This document shows, piece by piece, positions 54,566 through 63,688 of a DNA stretch of 64,000 bases. The position numbers and the translations under genes were made by a program. Below the pieces are notes generated by a model. That model did no database searches. It had not been told where the DNA came from and saw only the letters and a program-made list of their open reading frames with translations. The stretch's first letter is position 1. Every line of letters starts with the position of its first letter. This DNA comes from Streptomyces sp. SCSIO 75703 (GTDB lineage: Bacteria > Actinomycetota > Actinomycetes > Streptomycetales > Streptomycetaceae). The stretch spans positions 3,534,001 through 3,598,000 of the forward strand of contig NZ_CP144555.1 in NCBI RefSeq assembly GCF_036607905.1, read 5' to 3'.

Positions 54566-55183
54566 GGCGTCCGGCTTTCCGACCGGTGTTTACTGCTCAA
54601 AAGCATCGCAAACCCCCATGTTGTTCTGCGCCGCAGCAGTGTCTCCACATGTACACGCACTCGTGAGGAGATGTCCAGCATTGTCCTGCGGGGATTCCTG
54701 GTGTCCGAGGGGAACGGGAGACCTTCCTCCCGGCCTCTTGCGGAAGAGTGAAGTTGGCTCGAAACTGCCCCATGGGACCTCTTGTTGCGGTCGACTGGGG
54801 GTGCTCCACGGAGCGTCACAACGGTCGTGATGGGTACGTACTTCGGTGAAGGCCAGGGGTGGCCGGGTCCCCCCGGAACCTGGCGACGGACCCGGGCGTC
54901 CTATCCACCGACGGCCGTGCCCCATCCTCCCGCGGCGGAGGCGAAGAGAACCACGCGGAACGGCAAACGCCAGACTTCGCCACCCCGCGCCACGTCCGTG
55001 CCCGTGATCGACGCAGTACGGGCGCAACCGCCGCGGACGCAGTCAGAGTTCGGCCCAGAGGGGTGCCCCCTGCCCAGAGCGGGGGTGTGATGCGCGAACG
55101 AGCTCCGCACAGCGAAGTGATCGACACATGGTGTGATGTGACCACGGTGTTGCCAGGCGTGCAACGGAAAGGAACGAGCGCTC
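54566..55183. other. long divergent intergenic region
   Basis: It separates the leftward SpoIIE phosphatase and rightward Prim-Pol-like gene. The first ~120 bp are clearly less GC-rich than the flanks, as promoter DNA often is. Open frames on both strands have no ribosome sites or recognisable products. Several short dyads are present but no clear terminator, riboswitch or RNA gene. Confidence 0.4.
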
Positions 55184-55852
55184 ATGCGCGAGATCCTCGG
55201 AAAGCGACGCAGGCTCCTGTCCCGGCGCGACGACGACGGGCGGCCTGAGCTGATCGGCGCGGCCCTGACCTACGCGACGCAATGGCAGTGGCCCGTCCTC
55301 CCGGGCGCGGCGCCGGACCCGGAGGCGCGGTCGCGCTGTACGTGCCCCGACGCGGAGTGCACGGTGCCCGGCGCGCACCCCTTCGACCCCGGCCTGCTCG
55401 CGGCCACCACGGACGGGCGCATGGTGCGCTGGTGGTGGAGCAACCGGCCGACGGCACCGATCGTGCTCGCCACCGGGGGCGGCGCCCCGTGCGCCGTCTC
55501 GCTGCCCGCCCTGCCGGCCGCCCGCGCCCTGGCCGCGCTGGACCGCGCCGGGATGCGGCTCGGCCCGGTCGTCGCCTCGCCCTCCCGCTGGGCGGTCCTC
55601 GTGCGGCCGTACACCATGGAGCAGTTGGGCGAACTCCTCTACGCCAAGGACCACGTCCCCGGTTCGCTGCGCTTCCACGGGGAGGGCGGTTACCTCGCCC
55701 TGCCGCCGGGCGAGACCGGCACCGGTGAGGTCCGCTGGGAGCGCGCGCCGCTGCCCGGCTCCGCCTCGCCGTGGGTGCCCGATGTGGAGGCCGTCGTGGA
55801 CGCGGTGGTCGACGCCCTCACCCGGACGGGTGTGAGCGCGCCCGAGTTGTAG
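55184..55852 (+). CDS. Prim-Pol-like (bifunctional DNA primase/polymerase N-terminal) protein
   Basis: The protein has 222 residues from ATG 55184 (GGAAAGG upstream). 'LTYATQWQWPVLPGAAPD', 'CTCPDAECTVPGAHPFDP' and 'MVRWWWSNRPTAPIVLATGG' match the N-terminal Prim-Pol family (PF09250) found in phage and plasmid replication proteins. Here it stands alone with no helicase. The Cys-x-Cys-x4-Cys-x4-His cluster may bind zinc. I see no clear D-x-D catalytic pair, so polymerase activity is doubtful. Streptomycetes carry such small chromosomal versions with unknown roles. Confidence 0.78.
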   Translation: MREILGKRRRLLSRRDDDGRPELIGAALTYATQWQWPVLPGAAPDPEARSRCTCPDAECTVPGAHPFDPGLLAATTDGRMVRWWWSNRPTAPIVLATGGGAPCAVSLPALPAARALAALDRAGMRLGPVVASPSRWAVLVRPYTMEQLGELLYAKDHVPGSLRFHGEGGYLALPPGETGTGEVRWERAPLPGSASPWVPDVEAVVDAVVDALTRTGVSAPEL

Positions 55853-55908
55853 GGAGTGTCGGGCGCGGGCGGCCTCCGGGCGGGCCCGCGCTCGTTATCG
55901 TCCGCCGC

Positions 55909-56538
55909 ATGTCGCCTGATGCCGCGGGAGACCGCCGCGCCGCGAGACCCCGCCGGACCGCACCGTTGCCGAGTCGCCGTGCCCCGCGCCGGTACGCCGT
56001 CCTCGGTGCCGTGCTGGGCGCGGTCGCCCTGTCCTGTGCCACGGCCTGCTCCGGGACCGGGGGAGACCTGACCGACGACGCCCCTCCGGCGGTGCGCACC
56101 CTCGCGCCGCACACCGGCGCGACCGTGTCCGGGGCCTCCGCCCCGGCCGGTGCGCCCGGCGGCGGGGACCGCTCCCCGCTGCCGCCCGGTGCCGCCACCG
56201 CCATGCGCTGCGGTCCCGAACTCGGCGCGCCCGACGGCGTGCGGGCGCGCACCTGTGTGCTGACGCAGGGGGCCGAGACCTGGGCGCGGACCTCCTACCG
56301 CAACGCCACCGGACAACCGCTGGAGGCGGTGCTCCGCCTCACGGGGCCCGGCGGGCAGAGTGTGCGGGCGCGCTGTCCGGTGGGTGCCGGGGACGCCCCC
56401 GACGTGTGCGAGACGCCGCGGGAGCGGCTGCGGGGCGATGCGGAGGGGTACGAGGCGGTCGCCGAGTTCTCCGCACGGGACGGTGGCGGGATCCTGCTGC
56501 GGTCCGGGAGCAACTTCGCCACGGCAACGGGCGGTTGA
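55909..56538 (+). CDS. putative secreted/lipoprotein, unknown function
   Basis: The protein has 209 residues. An Arg-rich N-terminus is followed by a hydrophobic stretch 'YAVLGAVLGAVALSCATACS', where 'ATAC' could be a weak lipobox. A Pro/Ala/Gly linker follows. The C-terminal ~110-residue domain ('MRCGPELGAPDGVRARTCVL', 'WARTSYRNATGQPLEAVLRL') has four Cys in likely pairs. I recognise no family. The domain probably acts outside the cell. A strong hairpin follows the stop. Confidence 0.68.
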   Translation: MSPDAAGDRRAARPRRTAPLPSRRAPRRYAVLGAVLGAVALSCATACSGTGGDLTDDAPPAVRTLAPHTGATVSGASAPAGAPGGGDRSPLPPGAATAMRCGPELGAPDGVRARTCVLTQGAETWARTSYRNATGQPLEAVLRLTGPGGQSVRARCPVGAGDAPDVCETPRERLRGDAEGYEAVAEFSARDGGGILLRSGSNFATATGG

Positions 56539-56579
56539 GCGGCGAACGCGGTGCGTGAACGGCCGGCGGCACGGAAAGA

Positions 56580-56617
56580 CCCGGTTGCTGGCGACGGGGG
56601 ATGCACCAGCAACCGGG
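56580..56617. terminator. terminator hairpin
   Basis: CCCGGTTGCTGG / CCAGCAACCGGG, a 12-bp perfect stem with a 14-base loop, 41 bp after the lipoprotein-like gene and before the convergent SEC-C gene. Confidence 0.8.
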
Positions 56618-56779
56618 CTACGGGAACGGTAACAAGAGATCGGCGGTTAGCAAATTCGATCTCAGTTTTCCGGTCACCGACTCGCCTGTGTCCGGGGGGA
56701 GTTAGGAACGGAGTGCTCCGCTCCACATCGGTCGGCCGGCCCGGCCGGCTCCCGGCCGGACCGGTGTCGCGGAGCCGGG

Positions 56780-57745
56780 TCAGCTCAGCGTGACCTGGCG
56801 GTTCGTCAGCCCACCGCGCGCCCGGCGCTCCTCGGGGGTGAGGGGCGCCTCCGTCGCCAGGGCCTCGGCGAGCCGCTCGGCGAACTCGGCCGCCGGCTTC
56901 TCCACGTCCTGCGCGCCGACCCCGCCGGGCAGGTCCCACACCGGGACGGTGAGCCCGTGGGCACGGAAGGAACCGACCAGCCGGGTCCCCTCGCCGAGGG
57001 AGGAGCGGCCCGCCGCGTGCAGCCGGGCGAGGGCGTCCAGAAGCCGCTCCTCCTCGTGCGGCATGACCCAGCGCAGGTGGTTCTTCTCCGGCGTCTCGCA
57101 CCAGTAGGCGGCGTCGGCGCTCTGGAGGCGGACGGTCGGCAGCGCCGCGGCGTTGGCCCGCTCCAGGGAGGCGGCCACCTCCGGCGTCGCGTTCTCCGCG
57201 TCGGGGACCCAGAACTCGAAGCCCGTGTGCACCACCGGCTCGAAGGCGCCCTCCGGGGCGAGGAGGTCCTGGAGCCGCGGACCGTCGGCGGGAGCCCGGC
57301 GGCCCTGCACCGGCGTGCCCGGCTCGGCGGTCAGCGCGCGCCGGAGGGTGTCGGCGAGGTCGCGGCTGATGTCGCCGGACGCCGTGTCGTTCTGCAGGCC
57401 GAGGAGGACGGAGCCGTCCTCGCGGCGCAGCGCGGGCCAGGCCATCGGCAGCACCGTGGCCAGGGTGACCGAGGGGACGCCCTCGGGCAGTCCGTCCGCG
57501 AGCGTCAGGCCGACGGTGGCCGCGGGGACCAGTTCGCGCAGGGCCACCCAGTCGCACTCGCCGGGCAGTCCCTCGAAGGGGCGCTGCACGAGCTCGGTCG
57601 TGGCCTGCGCCGCGGCCCGGCCGTGGCACGCCTTGTAGCGGCGGCCACTGCCGCAGGGGCAGGGCTCACGGGCTCCGACGACCGGGATCGCTCCCTCGTC
57701 GAGCCGGGGCCGCCCGGCCTTGGTCTGGGGTCGCTTCTTGGCCAT
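56780..57745 (-). CDS. SEC-C-motif protein (DUF5926-like)
   Basis: The protein has 321 residues. It starts MAKKRPQTKAGRPRLDEGAI, with a SEC-C zinc motif 'PCPCGSGRRYKACHG' (C-x-C...C-H) at residues 28-42, as at the end of SecA. The remaining ~270 residues are a conserved actinobacterial domain ('EGLPGECDWVALRELVPAAT', 'GFEFWVPDAENATPEVAASL') of unknown function. SEC-C motifs bind ribosomes or SecB. The protein is cytosolic. It is convergent with the preceding gene. Confidence 0.82.
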   Translation of the reverse strand: MAKKRPQTKAGRPRLDEGAIPVVGAREPCPCGSGRRYKACHGRAAAQATTELVQRPFEGLPGECDWVALRELVPAATVGLTLADGLPEGVPSVTLATVLPMAWPALRREDGSVLLGLQNDTASGDISRDLADTLRRALTAEPGTPVQGRRAPADGPRLQDLLAPEGAFEPVVHTGFEFWVPDAENATPEVAASLERANAAALPTVRLQSADAAYWCETPEKNHLRWVMPHEEERLLDALARLHAAGRSSLGEGTRLVGSFRAHGLTVPVWDLPGGVGAQDVEKPAAEFAERLAEALATEAPLTPEERRARGGLTNRQVTLS

Positions 57746-58275
57746 CGTGGGTGTCTCCCGGTAGCGGCTCTTCTCGTACGGCGCGAGCCTAGCCGTTCGC
57801 CCACCGGCGGACCGGACCCTGTGGACGACCGGGCGGCGGGCCGGTGCCGGACCGGGCCCCGGCGGGGGCGGGAGGCCGGGACGGGCCCGCGCGTGACGGG
57901 CGGGCGCCGTACGTGACGGGCGGGCGCCGCGCGCGATGGGCGGGACACCAGACCGGGACGAGGGGCCCGCCGCGCTGATGTGGCCCGTCCCCGCCGGCAG
58001 CGGGCCCGTACGCGTGCGCTCCACCACGAGCCGTGCGGCCCGCCCACGTGGTCCGGGCCGTCCCGAGGCGCCGGCGTCGTCCGGCGCGTCCGGGGCGGCA
58101 GCGTCGGCGATGGAGTTCTGGTCGTCCGGCCTGGTTCCCGTCGTCCGCGGCAGCCGGGCCGTCCGCGCCGAGGCGCGCGTGCCGGGTCTGCCGGGTCGGC
58201 CGAGGGGGACGGGATCGGCCGGCCGTCCGGACCGGCCGGGGGCAGGCGGCCGGCCGGAGGGGGCGGGCCGGCGGG
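57746..58275. other. GC-rich gene-free gap with short tandem repeat
   Basis: This carries a 20-bp unit, CGTGACGGGCGGGCGCCGTA, repeated at 57892-57911 and 57912-57931 with a degenerate third copy to ~57951. The rest is extremely GC-rich with open frames in most phases, none with a ribosome site or recognisable product. It contains the SEC-C gene promoter and the end of the leftward ATPase gene's transcript. Confidence 0.45.
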
Positions 58276-58914
58276 TCAGCCCACGTCGTCGAAGGCTTCG
58301 GCGAAGTCCAGACCGGGCAGGTGCGCCACCGCCGGTGCCACGACCCGGCTGACGAAGTCGTCGCGCCGGTGCCCGGCGTCCGGGTCGTACACGTCGGTGT
58401 GCACGACGACCCAGACCGTGACCTCCCCGCGCACGTCGTCCCGTACCCCCCAGTCGTCCGCGAGGGCGGTGATGATGTTCAGCCCCCGGCCGCCGTGCGC
58501 GGTGACCGACGGGGTCGCCGGGGCGGGCCGGGTCGGTCCGCCGCCGTCCGTGACCTCCACGAGGAGCCGGCCGGCCGGGTCCACCCGCCACGCGGCGCGC
58601 ACGGCACCGTCGCCGACCGCCACGCCGTCCAGCGGACGGCCGTGTTTGCACGCATTGCTCAAGAGTTCCGAAAGAACCAGTACGGCGTCGTCGATGACCG
58701 ATTCCGCCACGCCGCCTCCGCGCAACTGCTCACGCATCCGGTGTCGTGCTTCCCCCACGCCCGCAGGGCCATGGGGTACGGCCATGCTCGACGACGTGGG
58801 CACTTCCTGTGCCACCACCAACGCCACCCCCGAGACCTCCTTCGCCCCACGCCACGGTGTGGATGCCCCACCGGCCAGGGCCGGAAACCGGTCGATCCCC
58901 CCGTGGTGACGCAT
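58276..58914 (-). CDS. anti-sigma-type ATP-binding protein (HATPase_c_2)
   Basis: The protein has 212 residues. A ~45-residue N-terminal extension ends in 'EVPTSSSMAVPHGPAGVGEA', common to a streptomycete subgroup. The ATP domain has 'IDDAVLVLSELLSNACKHGR' (N box), 'RLLVEVTDGGGPTRP' (G1, with Gly-Gly in place of the usual Ser-Gly) and 'AHGGRGLNIITALADDWGV' (G2). It is a putative anti-sigma or regulatory kinase. The C-terminal ~45 residues are extra. Confidence 0.87.
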   Translation of the reverse strand: MRHHGGIDRFPALAGGASTPWRGAKEVSGVALVVAQEVPTSSSMAVPHGPAGVGEARHRMREQLRGGGVAESVIDDAVLVLSELLSNACKHGRPLDGVAVGDGAVRAAWRVDPAGRLLVEVTDGGGPTRPAPATPSVTAHGGRGLNIITALADDWGVRDDVRGEVTVWVVVHTDVYDPDAGHRRDDFVSRVVAPAVAHLPGLDFAEAFDDVG

Positions 58915-58996
58915 TCGACACGGCGGGACACGTGCCGAACGCGCCGGTGCACCACCTGTCGTGTACGGCTCACGCAGAGGGGTGGCGGCCCGGAGC

Positions 58997-59824
58997 TCAG
59001 CGCCCCAGGCGCTCCAGCACCGCGCGCGGCCGGTTGGTGATGATCGCGTCGACGCCCAGCTCGACGCACCGGTCCACGTCCACGGGCTCGTTCACGGTCC
59101 ACACGTGCACCGGGTGACCCGCCTGCCGCAGTCGTTCGACGTACCCGGGGTTGTTCCGCACGATCCGGATCGAGGGGCCCGCGATGTCCACCCCGGCGGG
59201 CAGCCGGCCCTCGCGCAGCCGCGGTGTGACGAACTGCATCAGGTACACCGTCGGCAGCGTCGGCGCCGCCGCCCGCACCCGGTGCAGCGAGCGGGCGGAG
59301 AAGCTCATCACCCGCACCGGGGACTCCTCGGGCGCGGCCGGGGCGTCGAGCCCGAACCGCCGGAGCAGGTCCAGCAGCCGTTCCTCGACCTGCCCCGCCC
59401 AGCGGGTGGGGTGCTTGGTCTCGATGGCCAGTTCCACGCGCCGCCCCGCGTCCGCCACGAGTTCGAGCAGCCGCTCCAGGGTCAGCACCGAGGTCTCCTC
59501 GCGGTCCTCGGGCCGGTGCACCCAGTCCGGTTCCTCACCGCGCCGCCGCCAGGACTCGCGGCTCCGGCGCGAGCCGAAGTCCAGCGCGGCCAGATCCGAC
59601 AGCTCCAGTGCGGAGACGGCACCGCGCCCGTTGGACGTACGGTTGACCCGCCAGTCGTGGACACAGACGAGGTGGCCGTCGGCGGTCAGGCGCACGTCGC
59701 ACTCCAGGGCGTCCGCCCCCTCCTCGATCGCCTTCCGGTAGGCGGCGAGGGTGTGCTCGGGCGCCTCCTCCGAGGCTCCGCGGTGGGCGACGACCTGGAT
59801 CGGTTGCTGTCGTGCGTGGGTCAC
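58997..59824 (-). CDS. glycerophosphodiester phosphodiesterase
   Basis: The protein has 275 residues from GTG 59824. GDPD motifs are 'VVAHRGASEEAPEHTLAAYR' (His-Arg and Glu ligands), 'GADALECDVRLTADGHLVCV' (E-x-D), 'HDWRVNRTSNGRG' (His) and 'RVELAIETKHPTRW' (Glu-x-Lys). C-terminal 'VHVWTVNEPVDVDRCVELGV' and 'DAIITNRP' complete the barrel. The enzyme hydrolyses glycerophosphodiesters to glycerol-3-phosphate and an alcohol. There is no signal peptide, so it is cytosolic. CACCAT six bases before the GTG suggests a leaderless message. Confidence 0.92.
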   Translation of the reverse strand: MTHARQQPIQVVAHRGASEEAPEHTLAAYRKAIEEGADALECDVRLTADGHLVCVHDWRVNRTSNGRGAVSALELSDLAALDFGSRRSRESWRRRGEEPDWVHRPEDREETSVLTLERLLELVADAGRRVELAIETKHPTRWAGQVEERLLDLLRRFGLDAPAAPEESPVRVMSFSARSLHRVRAAAPTLPTVYLMQFVTPRLREGRLPAGVDIAGPSIRIVRNNPGYVERLRQAGHPVHVWTVNEPVDVDRCVELGVDAIITNRPRAVLERLGR

Positions 59825-59970
59825 CGCGTCATGGTGCCACCGTGTGCGGGTGGATGGGCGAACGGATGCGACGGCCTCACGTCCGTTTAGCCTTGGATGA
59901 CCTATATAAAGAAGAATCGTGGACGCACAGCGACCGCTTATGGTGCTCTGACGGCCCGTGGGAAAAGCTG

Positions 59971-60099
59971 ATGGCATACGACGAGACCCGTATCCCGGCA
60001 CCCGCGCCGGAGCGTGGAGCGGCCCGCGTGAACGTGGGCGAGCGCGTGAGCCGTGCGACCGGGAGGCAGCCGTGGATGGACCGAGGAGAGAAGCTGTGA
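59971..60099 (+). CDS. possible 42-residue peptide coupled to the HtrA-type gene
   Basis: From ATG 59971 (GGGAAAAG upstream) the frame reads MAYDETRIPAPAPERGAARV and ends MDRGEKL. Its TGA (60097-60099) overlaps the protease GTG (60096-60098), a four-base GTGA junction typical of translational coupling. It has no membrane segment or known motif. It may be a leader whose translation opens the protease start; it could also be chance in open GC-rich DNA. Confidence 0.4.
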   Translation: MAYDETRIPAPAPERGAARVNVGERVSRATGRQPWMDRGEKL

Positions 60100-61625
60100 G
60101 CACCGAGAACGAGGGCACCGCGGTACCCCCGGCCCCGCCCGCACCTCCCGTGCCGGCGGACTCTCCCGCAGCCTCCCCGCACCCGGCCGCGTCCGGCGAC
60201 GGCGGACCGCGGCCCCCCGCGCCCGCGGCGCCGTACGGCGCGTCCGACCCGCGGCACGCGCCGGGTCCGCACGGCGCTCCCGACCCGCAGGACGCCCCGC
60301 AGGCGCCCGCCGCGCCGCCCAACGCGCCGTCGTACGCGCCCCACCAGGACGGTGGCGCCCCGGGGAGCCAGGCGCCCGACGCCTCCTGGCCGCCCCCGCC
60401 CCCGCCGCCGTCCCTCCCCTCCTACGGCGGCGGGGACGGCTCCGGCGGCGGATGGGGAGGCTCCGGCGGCGGCTGGGGCTCCTCGTACCAGCCGTCCGCC
60501 CCCAAGCCCCGCGGCCGGGGCGGCCTGGTCGCCGCGGTCCTCGTCGCCGCGCTGGTCGCGGGCGGCCTGGGCGGCGGCCTCGGCTACACCCTGGCCCGCA
60601 ACAACGACGCGACGGGCTCGACCACGGTCGCCGCCTCCGACACCGGGGGCTCCGTCAAGCGCGACCCCGGCACGGTCGCCGGCGTGGCCGCCAGGGCGCT
60701 GCCCAGCACGGTCACCATCGAGGCCGAGTCCACCAACGGCGAGGGCGGCACCGGCACCGGCTTCGTCTTCGACAAGCAGGGCCACATCGTCACCAACAAC
60801 CACGTGGTGGCCGAAGCGGTCGACGGCGGCAGACTCAGCGCGACCTTCCCCGACGGCAAGAAGTACCAGGCACGGGTGGTCGGTCACGCCCAGGGCTACG
60901 ACGTGGCGGTCATCAAGCTCGTCGACGCGCCCTCGGACCTCGTCCCGCTGCCGCTGGGCGACTCCGACAAGGTGGCGGTCGGCGACAGCACCATCGCCAT
61001 CGGCGCCCCCTTCGGCCTCTCCAACACCGTGACCACGGGCATCATCAGCGCCAAGAACCGCCCCGTGGCCTCCAGCGACGGCAGCGCCGGCAGCCGGCCC
61101 TCCTACATGAGCGCCCTGCAGACCGACGCCTCGATCAACCCGGGCAACTCCGGCGGCCCGCTGCTGGACGCCCAGGGCAACGTCATCGGGATCAACTCCG
61201 CGATCCAGTCCACGAGCAACGGCGGTTTCGGCACCGGCCAGGCCGGCTCCATCGGCCTCGGCTTCGCCATCCCGGTCAACCAGGCGAAGTTCGTCGCCCA
61301 GCAACTGATCAAGACGGGCAAGCCGGTCTACGCGAAGATCGGCGCGTCCGTCTCCCTGGAGGAGACGACCAACGGCGCCAAGATCACCGACCAGGGCGTC
61401 GGCGGCTCGGCACCCGTCGAGGCGGGCGGCCCTGCGGCGGCGGCGGGGCTGAAGCCCGGGGACGTCATCACCAAGCTGGACGACCGGGTGATCGACTCCG
61501 GGCCCACGCTGATCGGCGAGATCTGGACCCACAAGCCCGGGGACAAGGTCACGGTCACCTACGAGCGCGGCGGCAAGCAGCACACCACCGACCTCACCCT
61601 GGGCTCCAAGACCGGCGACGACTGA
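60096..61625 (+). CDS. HtrA/DegP-type membrane serine protease with PDZ domain
   Basis: The protein has 509 residues from GTG 60096 (CGAGGAGAG upstream). Residues 1-145 are Pro/Ala/Gly-rich and cytoplasmic. One helix follows at ~148-170 ('GLVAAVLVAALVAGGLGGGL'). The trypsin-like domain has the triad His 'VTNNHVVAEAVDGG', Asp 'GYDVAVIKLVDAP' and Ser 'INPGNSGGPLLDAQG'. A C-terminal PDZ ('GGPAAAAGLKPGDVITKLDD') binds substrate tails. It degrades misfolded or signals via cleaved proteins outside the membrane. AT-rich TATATAAAG (59903-59911) in the divergent gap may be part of its promoter. Confidence 0.95.
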   Translation: MSTENEGTAVPPAPPAPPVPADSPAASPHPAASGDGGPRPPAPAAPYGASDPRHAPGPHGAPDPQDAPQAPAAPPNAPSYAPHQDGGAPGSQAPDASWPPPPPPPSLPSYGGGDGSGGGWGGSGGGWGSSYQPSAPKPRGRGGLVAAVLVAALVAGGLGGGLGYTLARNNDATGSTTVAASDTGGSVKRDPGTVAGVAARALPSTVTIEAESTNGEGGTGTGFVFDKQGHIVTNNHVVAEAVDGGRLSATFPDGKKYQARVVGHAQGYDVAVIKLVDAPSDLVPLPLGDSDKVAVGDSTIAIGAPFGLSNTVTTGIISAKNRPVASSDGSAGSRPSYMSALQTDASINPGNSGGPLLDAQGNVIGINSAIQSTSNGGFGTGQAGSIGLGFAIPVNQAKFVAQQLIKTGKPVYAKIGASVSLEETTNGAKITDQGVGGSAPVEAGGPAAAAGLKPGDVITKLDDRVIDSGPTLIGEIWTHKPGDKVTVTYERGGKQHTTDLTLGSKTGDD

Positions 61626-61787
61626 CCCGGCCCACACCGGGCGCCTGTCCGGCCGGGGTGCCTGCCCGGCCGGCGGTGCCCGGGGGTGCCTCCCGCCCGG
61701 GTGCCCGCGGCGCGCCCGGCCCGTGACCTCGGCCACCTCGGGGCAGGCGGGCCTCCCGTCCGCCGGAGACGGGACGGCGCCCGCCCG

Positions 61788-62384
61788 TCAGCGGCGCGGA
61801 AGATCCCCCCGGGCGGTGCGCCACAGGCCGACGGCGAGGAGGGCGGCGGACCCCGCCCAGGACAGGGCGTCGGACGTCCCGGCCGCCGGCCAGGCCCACC
61901 AGTGCGCCGACCCGTCGGGCCCGTAGCCGAAGACCGAGACCACCAGGGCCGCCACCGCCGGGAGCACGGTCGAGGCGTGATCCCCGAGGACCGTCCTGCC
62001 GAGGAGGGCCAGCCCGGTGTAGCAGGCCAGGTTGCGGACGGCCGCCTCCGCCGTGGAACCGTCGAATTCGCTGATCCACCCGGCCGCGAAGGGGAACGCC
62101 ACGACGGCCGTCAGCGCCACGACCGCGGCGGCGAGCAGCGCGTCGAGGGCGGCGGCCCGCCGGACCGCCGCCGACTCGACGGACGGGGGCGAACCGTGAC
62201 AGGCGTTCAGGGCGACGGCCGGTGCCAGCGGGGTGAGGAGGACCAAGGGGACGCTCACCGAGGTCGCGCCCCCCAACTGCGGCAGCGGGACACCACGGTC
62301 GCCGACGGCGAGGACGACGGCCCAGAAACCGGCGGTCACCCCCATCAGCAGGGCGACGCGGCGCGTGTGGAGCCACCAGGTCAT
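61788..62384 (-). CDS. predicted membrane protein of an ABC transporter operon
   Basis: The protein has 198 residues from ATG 62384, overlapping the upstream gene's stop (ATGA). It has five to six helices ('VALLMGVTAGFWAVVLAVGD', 'VPLVLLTPLAPAVALNACHG', 'DALLAAAVVALTAVVAFPFA', 'STVLPAVAALVVSVFGYGPD'). No family is recognised. It is the last of three coupled genes, so it is probably a permease-associated part of the transporter whose ATPase is at the right edge. Confidence 0.75.
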   Translation of the reverse strand: MTWWLHTRRVALLMGVTAGFWAVVLAVGDRGVPLPQLGGATSVSVPLVLLTPLAPAVALNACHGSPPSVESAAVRRAAALDALLAAAVVALTAVVAFPFAAGWISEFDGSTAEAAVRNLACYTGLALLGRTVLGDHASTVLPAVAALVVSVFGYGPDGSAHWWAWPAAGTSDALSWAGSAALLAVGLWRTARGDLPRR

Positions 62385-63688
62385 CGCGGCATGCACCGGG
62401 CCCGTGCGAGGGCGGAGCGGTACCAGTCCTCCTGCGGTCTTGCGCCGTCGGCGAGCACGGGCGCGACAGACTCCCACACACGGGGCCCGGCGCGGTGCCG
62501 GGCTTCCTCCTCGCTCGTCCCGGCGTGCACGGAGAGCCAGGCGCGGAGAGAGTCCTCCGCTTCGACCGCCCGCTCGACGGCGGCCGGGTCCGCCGGGCAG
62601 GTCCCCCGGCCCGCCCCCGCGCCGGTGCCGACCAGGAGGTGGGTGAGGTCCGAGACGAGCCCGGCCCGGATGTCCTCCCCGGTGAAGCCCGGATCCTGCC
62701 GGACCGTGACCGTCCAGCGATTCGCGGGGTGCCGTCGGCCGTCCTCGGTGACGACGTCCGGTGCGTCGATCCCGACACCGCCGAGCCCCGCGACGGCCGT
62801 GGTCACGATGCCGGCGGTCTCCGCCAGACGGGACCGGTGCTCGGACCACACGCACACCCGGGTCCCCTCGGCAGTGGCGCAGACGAGGTCGGACGCGGGG
62901 CGCGCCCGGACCGCGTCGGCGCCGAGCCCGTCCACAAGGGCGACGCTCCCGGTGGTGGTCGCCACCGCGGTGAGCAGGGCCACCGCGCCACCGGCGTACG
63001 CGGTGGAGCCGGGGAGGACGCCCAGGCGCGGGGCGTGCGGGGAAACGGCCACGGCGGCCACGGCGAGCGCGGCCAGGCCCACGGCCAGGAGCGCGGGGGC
63101 CGCGATGCCCGCCGGGTCGGCGACGGCGGTGTTCATACAGCAGCCGAACGCCGGCCCCGTGAGGTGGCGCAGCCACAGCGGCTCCAGCGCGGCCGGGTAG
63201 ACGTTCCACAGGTAGTCCCCGACCAGCACCACCGGCACGGCGGCCACCACGGGCACCCACATGCCGACCGCGTACCCGGCCAGGGTGTGGGCGACCAGGA
63301 CGACCGCCGCGGAGGCGAGGACGGAGAGGCCGGGCCACCCCGCGGGCGACTCCATCTGCAGCCGCACCCCCGCGAGGGCCACCCCCAGGGCGAGGAAGCC
63401 CAGGGCCGCGACCGGTGCGAGGGCCGCCGCGCCGATCCGCCACCCGTTGCGGGCGGGAGCCCCGGCCCCGATCCCGGCACGGCGGAGCCTTCCGGCCTCC
63501 CAGGCGGCGCACGCCGCGGTCACCGGAGCGATGAACATCAGCGTCGAGGCCGCCTTCGCGGTGGCGGACGCCCAGTAGCCGTCCAGGTTCCCGGACACCT
63601 CCGCCGAGAAGACGTAGAGGAGGACGACGCCCAGGAGCGGCGGCGCGGCGAGGACGGCCGAGCGGGCGCGCGGAGGGAAACGGAACAT
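62381..63688 (-). CDS. predicted multispanning permease-like protein with exterior domain
   Basis: The protein has 435 residues from ATG 63688, in a TGATG junction with the ATPase gene (GAGG seven bases upstream). GTG codons at 63691 and 63694 are alternatives. About six helices lie in residues 1-260 ('SAVLAAPPLLGVVLLYVFSA', 'VLASAAVVLVAHTLAGYAVG', 'MWVPVVAAVPVVLVGDYLW'). A ~170-residue soluble C-terminal part follows. I recognise no named family; the position fits an ABC-2-like permease. Confidence 0.75.
   Translation of the reverse strand: MFRFPPRARSAVLAAPPLLGVVLLYVFSAEVSGNLDGYWASATAKAASTLMFIAPVTAACAAWEAGRLRRAGIGAGAPARNGWRIGAAALAPVAALGFLALGVALAGVRLQMESPAGWPGLSVLASAAVVLVAHTLAGYAVGMWVPVVAAVPVVLVGDYLWNVYPAALEPLWLRHLTGPAFGCCMNTAVADPAGIAAPALLAVGLAALAVAAVAVSPHAPRLGVLPGSTAYAGGAVALLTAVATTTGSVALVDGLGADAVRARPASDLVCATAEGTRVCVWSEHRSRLAETAGIVTTAVAGLGGVGIDAPDVVTEDGRRHPANRWTVTVRQDPGFTGEDIRAGLVSDLTHLLVGTGAGAGRGTCPADPAAVERAVEAEDSLRAWLSVHAGTSEEEARHRAGPRVWESVAPVLADGARPQEDWYRSALARARCMPR

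Noticed and set aside
54590-55027. Several overlapping minus-strand frames between the SpoIIE phosphatase and the Prim-Pol gene
   Set aside because: No ribosome sites, no family resemblance, and overlapping frames in different phases are expected in this GC-rich DNA.
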